Shown here piece by piece: positions 27,243 through 33,903 of a stretch of 64,000 nucleotides of DNA. Source of the stretch: Paludibacter sp. UBA6032 (GTDB lineage Bacteria; Bacteroidota; Bacteroidia; Bacteroidales; Paludibacteraceae); the NCBI GenBank assembly GCA_002427885.1, contig DIZI01000025.1:115172-179171 (forward strand), given 5' to 3'. A program made the position numbers and the translations under genes. Each line of letters begins with the position of its first letter. The stretch's first letter is position 1. The notes beneath the pieces are model-generated. The model saw nothing but the letters and a program-made list of their open reading frames with translations, was not told the DNA's origin and did not search any database.

Positions 27243-27286
27243 AAAGCTCAGAATCTATTTAGGAATAGTATCTGAGCTTTATTTTG
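27243..27286 (+). terminator. Rho-independent terminator
   Basis: 10-bp stem AAAGCTCAGA / TCTGAGCTTT (27243-27252, 27271-27280), then ATTTTG. It closes the CotH transcript and abuts the promoter at 27287. Confidence 0.85.
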
Positions 27287-27316
27287 TTGAGTACAGAACG
27301 ACCTTTTTTGCGTCTT
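27287..27316 (+). promoter_or_regulatory. ECF-sigma-like promoter (perfect copy)
   Basis: TTGAGTACA (27287-27295), 15 bases, CGTCTT (27311-27316), 26 bp before the GH2 start at 27343 and directly after a terminator. Confidence 0.75.
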
Positions 27317-27342
27317 TTCTACACAAATTCCTAACCCGAAAA

Positions 27343-30300
27343 ATGAAAAGAATACTGCATATACTCCTGTTTCTTTCTCTTGTTTTTGCTCTGAAAGCTC
27401 AACAAGCTGATTGGGAAAATAATCATATTCTCCAGATAAATCGTGAACCTGCACGAGGTTCTTTTATTGGATTCACAAATCAACCCGGCGATTGCACCCT
27501 GAAGTTGGACGGATTATGGAAATTTCACTGGTCACCTACACCTGAAGGGCGAATCACGGATTTTTTTAAAACTGATTTTGATGATTCAGGTTGGAAAGAT
27601 TTTCCCGTTCCTGCCAACTGGGAAGTAAATGGTTACGGAACACCCATCTATGTTTCTTCCGGCTATTCTTTTCAAATTGATCCACCACATGTTACAAGCA
27701 CGCCTCCCAAAAAATACACAACCTACCTGGAGCGCGATCCTGTCGGTGAATACCGGCGTTCGTTCACGTTGCCTGTCGGCTGGAAAACGGATGGTCAGGT
27801 TTTTTTGCGATTTGATGGAGCTCAGAGTGCATTTTATGTATGGATAAATGGACAACGGGTTGGTTACAGTCAGGGAAGCATGGAACAAAGTGAGTTTAAT
27901 GTAACCAAATATCTGAAACCGGATGTAAATCATATAGCTGTAGAAGTATATAAATATTGTGATGGATCCTATCTCGAAGATCAGGATATGTGGCGGTTTG
28001 GCGGAATTCACAGAAATGTTACACTTTTTCATACACCGGATATCAGAATAACGGATTTGACTGTGCGCACCTTACTCGATAAAAATTATCAGGATGCAAC
28101 GCTGGAAGTCGACCCCAAACTTGCAGTATCTGGAAATGCTACCGGCAAAGGATTTATAGTGCGTGCAACGATTGAAAATATAGTCAATATTACTGCCAAT
28201 GCCGCTGATATTCTAAATCTCGATCACAAGGCGGCATTGATGAATGAATGGAATCCTCAACGGGGACCACAAAAAATGGGACGTTTAAAAGCTGAAATCA
28301 AAAATCCATTGAAGTGGACAGCCGAAACGCCAAATCTGTACACTTTGCTTGTAACATTGGAAGATAGTACCGGAAAAGTGGTGGAGCGTGTCCGCCAGCG
28401 TATTGGTTTTCGCTCTGTCGAGATTAAAGAGGGTCAAATGTTAGTAAACGGAAAACCGATACGGTTACGGGGAGTAAACCGTCACGAGCATGACCCCCGT
28501 CTGGGAAAAGTAATGACAGAAAGCTTGATGTTGAAAGATATTTTGTTAATGAAACAAGCCAATATCAATGCCGTTCGTACCTGTCATTATCCGAATGTAA
28601 CCCGTTGGTACGAGCTCTGCGATTCTCTTGGACTGTACGTGATTGACGAAACAGATATTGAAGAACATGGTTTGCGCGGAACGCTGGCTTCCGATCCTGA
28701 TTGGGCTGCAGCGTTTTTGGATCGGGCCATCCGCATGGCCGAAAGGGATAAAAATCATCCATCCATTATCATGTGGAGCCTTGGCAACGAAGCCGGTTAC
28801 GGACCTAATTTTGCCGCAAACTCAGCCTGGCTTAAAGATTTTGATCCTACTCGTCCCATTCATTACGAAGGAGCTCAGGGTGTTAATGGCAACTCTGATC
28901 CGTCAACGGTTGATGTGATCAGCCGGTTTTATCCCCGTGTTCGGGAAGAATACCTGAATCCCGGTGAACCGGAAGGAAGTGATGCAGAACGTCCTGAAAA
29001 TGCCCGCTGGGAAAGATTGTTGGATATTGCCGAACGTACCAATGACAACCGCCCGGTATTGACCAGCGAATATGCACATGCCATGGGAAATGCGTTGGGT
29101 AATTTGCAGGAATACTGGGATGAAATTTATTCAAACAAAAGATTGCTCGGCGGCTTTATCTGGGAATGGGCCGATGAAGGCATTTTTAAAACTTTGCCAA
29201 ATGGAAAAACACAGGTTTCATACGGAGGTGATTTTGGCGATTATCCCAATTTAAAAACATTTTGTATTAAAGGAATTGTAACCAGCGACCGCGAGACCAC
29301 TCCGAAATATCAGGAAGTAAAAAAAGTTTATCAACCCGTTGCCATTTTTAAACAAAACGATAAATTACTGATAATAAACCGGAATCATCATACTTCTCTT
29401 TCGCAATATCGATGTGTTTGGGTCGTAAATGTTGATGGAAAAGAAACGAAAAGCGGTGAAATCAATCTGCCGGAAGTGCCGGCAGGCGACAGTACTTTTA
29501 TCAAATCACCCGTTTCAGGAATGAAACTTCCGGCGGGTGATGTTCAATTGAAAATTTCATTTGTTCTTAAAAATGACTGCGTTTGGGCAAAAGCAGGATT
29601 TGAAGTGGCTTACGAACAATTCAATATTCAAAAGGGAAAATTAGCTTCAACTGAAATTTCAAATAAAGGAAAACTGAAAATTGATGCAATAAACGGAATT
29701 TTAAAAACTTCAGGGAAAGGTTTTTCGGCATTCTGGAGTTTAAAATCAGGGAGTCTGACTTCTTTAATTTTTAATGGGAACGAAATACTTGCACAAAATG
29801 CAAATGAATTTGAGAACCAACCTGTAACACAAGTATTCCGTGCTCCGGTGGACAATGACAAAGGATTTGGAAACTGGTTGGCAAAAGACTGGAAAATTAA
29901 CAGACTGGATTCACCAAAAGTTACGGTTGATTCGGTTTCTCACTTTATTCGTCAAGATGGTGCGCTGGTAGTGAAAGTTCAAAAAACAAATCTGTATAAA
30001 AATGGCAAAGCGCTGACCAACCTTATTTATACCGTAACTTCCGATGGGCAGATTGATTTGGAATGTCATTTTATTCCCAGAGGTGAATTACCTGAGTTAC
30101 CACGCCTTGGAACAGGCATGGCAATAAAAGGCGAATTCAATAATTTTGCCTGGTATGGCCGTGGTCCGCAGGAAAATTATCCCGACCGTAAAAGTTCAGC
30201 ATTGATGGGATTGTGGCATGGAAAAGTGAGCGAACAGTTTATTCACTATCCACGTCCGCAGGAAACCGGAAATAAAGAAGACGTTCATTTTCTGAGTCTG

Positions 30301-30555
30301 ACAAATGCAAAAAATCAGGGAATAAAAGTGGAAGCGGTCGATAATACATTTTCGGCATCAGTCCTGAATTTTTCAGCAAATGATTTGGCAAACGAAGCAC
30401 ACGATTGCAATCTCGTTCCACGCAAAGAATTGATACTGAGTCTTGATTGTGCAGTTCTCGGATTGGGAAACAGCAGTTGCGGACCGGGAGTTCTGAAAAA
30501 ATATGACATTGAGAAAAAAGAGCATGTATTGCATGTAAGAATTACAGCCCCCTAA
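27343..30555 (+). CDS. GH2 beta-galactosidase, LacZ-like, secreted
   Basis: A 1070-residue retaining beta-galactosidase of the long LacZ type with a signal peptide. Domains in order: jelly-roll sugar-binding domain, immunoglobulin-like domain, TIM barrel, another immunoglobulin-like domain and the beta-galactosidase small-chain domain (from about residue 770, with FRAPVDNDKGFG and WYGRGPQENYPDR). Catalytic acid/base is Glu483 in WSLGNEAGYG; the nucleophile is Glu576 in TSEYAHAMGN. A role on galactan or arabinogalactan side chains of pectin is likely. The last residues (TAP) and TAA come from a palindromic repeat. It has its own sigma-type promoter. Confidence 0.93.
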   Translation: MKRILHILLFLSLVFALKAQQADWENNHILQINREPARGSFIGFTNQPGDCTLKLDGLWKFHWSPTPEGRITDFFKTDFDDSGWKDFPVPANWEVNGYGTPIYVSSGYSFQIDPPHVTSTPPKKYTTYLERDPVGEYRRSFTLPVGWKTDGQVFLRFDGAQSAFYVWINGQRVGYSQGSMEQSEFNVTKYLKPDVNHIAVEVYKYCDGSYLEDQDMWRFGGIHRNVTLFHTPDIRITDLTVRTLLDKNYQDATLEVDPKLAVSGNATGKGFIVRATIENIVNITANAADILNLDHKAALMNEWNPQRGPQKMGRLKAEIKNPLKWTAETPNLYTLLVTLEDSTGKVVERVRQRIGFRSVEIKEGQMLVNGKPIRLRGVNRHEHDPRLGKVMTESLMLKDILLMKQANINAVRTCHYPNVTRWYELCDSLGLYVIDETDIEEHGLRGTLASDPDWAAAFLDRAIRMAERDKNHPSIIMWSLGNEAGYGPNFAANSAWLKDFDPTRPIHYEGAQGVNGNSDPSTVDVISRFYPRVREEYLNPGEPEGSDAERPENARWERLLDIAERTNDNRPVLTSEYAHAMGNALGNLQEYWDEIYSNKRLLGGFIWEWADEGIFKTLPNGKTQVSYGGDFGDYPNLKTFCIKGIVTSDRETTPKYQEVKKVYQPVAIFKQNDKLLIINRNHHTSLSQYRCVWVVNVDGKETKSGEINLPEVPAGDSTFIKSPVSGMKLPAGDVQLKISFVLKNDCVWAKAGFEVAYEQFNIQKGKLASTEISNKGKLKIDAINGILKTSGKGFSAFWSLKSGSLTSLIFNGNEILAQNANEFENQPVTQVFRAPVDNDKGFGNWLAKDWKINRLDSPKVTVDSVSHFIRQDGALVVKVQKTNLYKNGKALTNLIYTVTSDGQIDLECHFIPRGELPELPRLGTGMAIKGEFNNFAWYGRGPQENYPDRKSSALMGLWHGKVSEQFIHYPRPQETGNKEDVHFLSLTNAKNQGIKVEAVDNTFSASVLNFSANDLANEAHDCNLVPRKELILSLDCAVLGLGNSSCGPGVLKKYDIEKKEHVLHVRITAP

Positions 30556-30577
30556 TCCCCCGAAGGGGGACTTAAAG
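30545..30577 (+). repeat. CCCCTAA-family repeat, left arm of an inverted pair
   Basis: About 33 bp from CAGCCCCCTAATCCCCC to GGACTTAAAG. It overlaps the end of the GH2 gene and is nearly the reverse complement of 30640-30672. Confidence 0.8.
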
Positions 30578-30639
30578 AGCGCTGTGTCTAATTTTTTAGT
30601 TGAACCGAATTTTATTAATATAAACTATATAAACTTAGT

Positions 30640-30672
30640 CTTAAAGTCCCCCTTCGGGACTTTAGGGGGCTG
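30640..30672 (-). repeat. CCCCTAA-family repeat, right arm of an inverted pair
   Basis: Starts CTTAAAGTCCCCCTTCGGG and ends TTTAGGGGGCTG. With the copy at 30545-30577 it brackets 62 bp of A/T-rich sequence, 8 bp before the aldolase gene. The pair could form a long cruciform or RNA hairpin. Confidence 0.8.
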
Positions 30673-30680
30673 CAATCATT

Positions 30681-31583
30681 ATGAAAACAACATTATGTGG
30701 AATTGTTCCACCATTAGTAACACCATTATTAGATAACGACACATTAGATGACGCCGGTCTTGAGCGTTTGATCGAACATGTAATTGACGGAGGTGTAAAC
30801 GGGATATTTATTCTTGGTACAACCGGTGAAGCACAAAGCCTTAGCTTTGAACTTCGGTACGAAATGATTAAAAAAACGGCTCATTTTTTAAATAAAAGAT
30901 TACCATTATTGGTTGGAATTTCCGATACTTCTTTGGTCGATAGCGTATCGTTGGGAAATTTGGCTGCCGAATTTGGTGCAGATGCCGTCGTATCTGCACC
31001 ACCCTATTATTTTGCTACGGGTCAACCTGAACTGGCAGAATTTTATGAACAGCTTATTCCTCAATTGGAACTGCCTGTTTATTTGTACAATATGCCAACT
31101 CATACCAAAGTTTCATTTGCGCCATCTACCATTCGCCGTATTGCCGAAAATCCAAAAGTAATCGGATTTAAAGACAGTTCGGCCAACGGCGGTTATTTTC
31201 AATCGGTCATGTACGAGATGCGTGATCGTCCTGAATTTTCTATCTTTGTCGGACCGGAAGAAATGATGGCTGAAGTGGTTTTGATGGGAGCCCACGGAGG
31301 TGTTAATGGCGGAGCTAACATGTTCCCAAGATTGTATGTTGATTTGTACAATGCAGCAATAGCAAAAGATGTGGATAAAGTTCGTGAACTTCATGCCAAG
31401 GTAATGCAAATTAGTTCAACAATTTACACCGTTGGAAGTTATGGTTCAAGCTATTTAAAAGGAGTAAAATCTGGTCTGTCCGTTTTGGGAATTTGCAGCG
31501 ATTTTCTGGCAGCTCCTTTCAATAAATTCGACGAAGAGCATAAAGACAAAATTCGTCAGGCAATTGAAGCATTAGAATTATAA
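30681..31583 (+). CDS. DHDPS/NanA-family aldolase, probably for a 2-keto-3-deoxy sugar acid
   Basis: A 300-residue class I aldolase with a (beta/alpha)8 barrel. Lys164 in GFKDSS is the Schiff-base lysine, Tyr136 in YLYNMP the catalytic tyrosine, and GTTGEAQSL the carboxylate-binding loop. The family includes dihydrodipicolinate synthase, N-acetylneuraminate lyase and 2-keto-3-deoxygluconate aldolases; sequence alone does not separate them here. A uronate- or rhamnose-derived keto-deoxy acid is more likely than lysine synthesis because an MFS transporter gene follows at 52 bp and the locus is pectin-like. Cytoplasmic. Confidence 0.85.
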   Translation: MKTTLCGIVPPLVTPLLDNDTLDDAGLERLIEHVIDGGVNGIFILGTTGEAQSLSFELRYEMIKKTAHFLNKRLPLLVGISDTSLVDSVSLGNLAAEFGADAVVSAPPYYFATGQPELAEFYEQLIPQLELPVYLYNMPTHTKVSFAPSTIRRIAENPKVIGFKDSSANGGYFQSVMYEMRDRPEFSIFVGPEEMMAEVVLMGAHGGVNGGANMFPRLYVDLYNAAIAKDVDKVRELHAKVMQISSTIYTVGSYGSSYLKGVKSGLSVLGICSDFLAAPFNKFDEEHKDKIRQAIEALEL

Positions 31584-31606
31584 TTTTCTCCGTACAATTA
31601 TCTAAA

Positions 31607-31633
31607 ATCTTGGCTCTTGGTTCTAAAATCTAA
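31607..31633 (+). repeat. Second copy of the CTTGGTTCTAAAATCTAA repeat
   Basis: The 18 bases 31616-31633 equal 9450-9467. Both copies stop two to five bases before a start codon (31636 and 9472). Confidence 0.65.
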
Positions 31634-31635
31634 GA

Positions 31636-32889
31636 ATGAAAAATACAAAACTTTATCCCTGGCTGGTAGTTGCCATGCTGTGGTTCGTAGCCCTGCTCAA
31701 TTATCTCGACAGGCAAATGCTTTCCACCATGAAGCCATCGATGATGATGGATATTCACGAATTGATTTCAGCCGAGAATTTTGGAAGATTGATGGCTGTT
31801 TTCTTGTGGATTTATGCATTTATGAGCCCGATTTCGGGCATTATTGCCGACAGATTAAATCGTAAATGGATGATTGTTGGCAGTTTATTTGTTTGGTCGG
31901 GAGTCACATTGATGATGGGATTTGCCAAAACCTACGATGAACTTTACTGGTTGCGTGCAGTTATGGGCATCAGCGAAGCATTTTACATTCCTGCCGGATT
32001 GTCGTTGATTGCCGATTATCATGATGGAAAAACACGCTCGCTGGCAATTGGTATTCATACAACGGGTATTTATCTGGGACAGGCATTTGGAGGTTTCGGT
32101 GCAACTATTGCGAGTGATTTTTCATGGCAAACTACTTTTCATTGGTTTGGATTGTTGGGAGTTGTGTATAGCCTTGTTTTGATATTATTTCTCAAAGAGA
32201 AAAAAGGATATAATCTGGAATCTGTCAAACAAAGATCAATTTTCAAAGAATTTGCAAGTTCATTCAAAGGTCTCGGAATATTGCTCGGAAATATTTCATT
32301 TTGGGTTCTCTTATTTTATTTTTCAGCACCAAGTTTGCCGGGTTGGGCTACAAAAAACTGGCTTCCGACACTTTTGTCCGAAAGTTTACATTTACCCATG
32401 ACCGAAGCGGGACCAATGGCTACTATAACTATGGCAATGGCTTCGTTTGCAGGTGTTTTGATTGGTGGCGTGCTTTCCGATAGATGGGTACAAAAACATC
32501 TGAAAGGGCGAATTTATACCGGTGTTATTGGGTTGGCTCTGACTATTCCTGCATTAGTTTTACTGGGTTACGGACATAGTTTCCCTACAATTCTGGGTGG
32601 TGCACTTTGCTTCGGACTTGGTTTCGGAATTTTTGATGTCAACAACATGCCTATTCTTTGTCAGTTCGTCTCACCCCGTTACCGGGCAACAGGTTATGGT
32701 TTAATGAATTTGGTTGGAATTGCTTCGGGGGCTGTCATAACCGGTTTTCTGGGAAAATCGGCTGATGCAGGAAATTTAGGCAGCAATTTTGCCATTCTTG
32801 GATTAGTGGTTGTTGTGGCTATTGTTTTGCAATTAACTACATTGAAACCAAAAACAATTAATATGACAGAAGATTTCAAATCTACTTAA
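31636..32889 (+). CDS. MFS transporter, sugar-acid type
   Basis: A 417-residue protein with about 12 hydrophobic segments. ALLNYLDRQMLSTMKPSM in helix 1 and the loop SGIIADRLNRKW are typical of the anion:cation symporter branch, which includes hexuronate and galactonate carriers. Its place directly after the DHDPS-type aldolase suggests import of the acid that feeds that enzyme. Substrate unproven. Confidence 0.85.
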   Translation: MKNTKLYPWLVVAMLWFVALLNYLDRQMLSTMKPSMMMDIHELISAENFGRLMAVFLWIYAFMSPISGIIADRLNRKWMIVGSLFVWSGVTLMMGFAKTYDELYWLRAVMGISEAFYIPAGLSLIADYHDGKTRSLAIGIHTTGIYLGQAFGGFGATIASDFSWQTTFHWFGLLGVVYSLVLILFLKEKKGYNLESVKQRSIFKEFASSFKGLGILLGNISFWVLLFYFSAPSLPGWATKNWLPTLLSESLHLPMTEAGPMATITMAMASFAGVLIGGVLSDRWVQKHLKGRIYTGVIGLALTIPALVLLGYGHSFPTILGGALCFGLGFGIFDVNNMPILCQFVSPRYRATGYGLMNLVGIASGAVITGFLGKSADAGNLGSNFAILGLVVVVAIVLQLTTLKPKTINMTEDFKST

Positions 32890-32922
32890 AAAACACTTTC
32901 TCCATATTGATAAAATAAGTCG

Positions 32923-32930
32923 TAAATTTG
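32923..32930 (+). promoter_or_regulatory. Possible -7 box (TAAATTTG)
   Basis: Matches TAnnTTTG, 43 bp before the chosen start of the inositol-phosphatase-type gene. The longer open frame starting at 32928 would begin inside this box, which supports the later start. Confidence 0.5.
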
Positions 32931-32940
32931 CACTTCATCA

Positions 32941-32964
32941 AAGAGCCTCCATTTGGAGTTAGGA
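32941..32964 (-). repeat. Degenerate palindromic repeat
   Basis: GCCTCCATTTGGAGTTAGG resembles the reverse form of the CCCCTAA family (translated as PPFGVRN, compare SPLGVRG at 36842). It occupies the leader between the -7 box and the start codon. Confidence 0.45.
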
Positions 32965-32972
32965 ATTTTCTT

Positions 32973-33773
32973 ATGGATAAAAATTATCAAGCAATAACAG
33001 AGAAAGTTATTGAACTGTCAAAAGAAGTTGCAACTTATATAGAAAAGGAAAGTCTGAACTTTTCGTTGGATAAAGTAGAAACCAAAAGTAAAAATGACTT
33101 TGTTTCCTATGTCGATCAGGAAGCGGAAAAGCTGTTGGTAAAAGCATTGAAAGAAATCGTTCCGGAAGCTGGCTTTGTTACCGAAGAAGGAACAGCTCAG
33201 GCCGCCGGCGAAGATTATCTCTGGATTATCGATCCGTTGGACGGAACCACAAATTTTATTCATGCTTCCACACCTTATGCCATTAGCGTTGCTTTGACTT
33301 ACAAGACTGAACCTGTGGTTGGCGTAATCTACGAAATTACCCGAAATGAGATATTCTATGCCTGGCAAGGCAGTAAATCATACCTCAACGGAGTCGAAAT
33401 TCAGGTTTCAAAAGTGGATAAACTCACCAATGCACTGATCGTTTTTGGTCGTCCACATCATTACATGGACCGTTATCCTGAATTACTCGCTTCAGTGGAT
33501 TATTTTATGAAAAACACGCATGGTCTCCGGTTGAGTGGTTCTGCTGCTGCGGATTTAGCTTATATGGCTTGTGGACGCTACGACGGCCGTTACGAATTCA
33601 ACCTCAAACCCTGGGATATTGCCGCCGGAGTATTGATTATCCGGCAAGCCGGCGGTTTTGTTTCAGATTTCAAAGGCGAAAACAATTATTTCGAAAATGG
33701 TATGGTTTTGGCTGCCAATGCGGGAATTTTTGAGGAATTGAAAGAGAAGATTGGTAAGATATTCTCAGTATAG
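32973..33773 (+). CDS. Inositol-monophosphatase-family phosphatase
   Basis: A 266-residue Mg-dependent, Li-sensitive-type phosphatase fold. Motif 1 is DPLDGTTNF with Asp87 and Asp90 as metal ligands; an upstream EE pair near residue 71 and Asp215 in WDIAAG complete the site. Substrates in this family include inositol phosphate, fructose bisphosphate and PAP; none is indicated here. The ATG at 32973 (MDKNYQ) is chosen because the longer frame runs through a repeat and the promoter. It may be a housekeeping gene lying inside the carbohydrate region. Confidence 0.88.
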   Translation: MDKNYQAITEKVIELSKEVATYIEKESLNFSLDKVETKSKNDFVSYVDQEAEKLLVKALKEIVPEAGFVTEEGTAQAAGEDYLWIIDPLDGTTNFIHASTPYAISVALTYKTEPVVGVIYEITRNEIFYAWQGSKSYLNGVEIQVSKVDKLTNALIVFGRPHHYMDRYPELLASVDYFMKNTHGLRLSGSAAADLAYMACGRYDGRYEFNLKPWDIAAGVLIIRQAGGFVSDFKGENNYFENGMVLAANAGIFEELKEKIGKIFSV

Positions 33774-33838
33774 AATGCTTTTGGGTAGACTATTATAGCT
33801 CAATTGCAATTTGCTTCCATCACCAAATAGCATTTTTG

Positions 33839-33868
33839 CTGGGTACAATTATGTAATTTTGACGTCTA
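33839..33868 (+). promoter_or_regulatory. ECF-sigma-like promoter (good match)
   Basis: CTGGGTACA (33839-33847), 15 bases, CGTCTA (33863-33868), 35 bp before the GH2 start at 33904. Seven of nine and five of six bases match the perfect copies at the same spacing. ACGTCTAATTT is repeated 21 bp further on (33883-33893). A TAATTTTG box at 33854-33861 also overlaps, so housekeeping transcription is possible. Confidence 0.6.
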
Positions 33869-33903
33869 ATTTTTACATTGTCACGTCTAATTTCTTAAAT
33901 CGG

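Noticed and set aside
33883..33893. A second ECF-type promoter at the repeated ACGTCTAATTT
   Set aside because: The bases 15 bp upstream (TGACGTCTA) do not match the TTGAGTACA block.
33811..33903. N-terminal extension of the GH2 gene
   Set aside because: The added codons cover the sigma-type promoter and precede a complete signal peptide at 33904.
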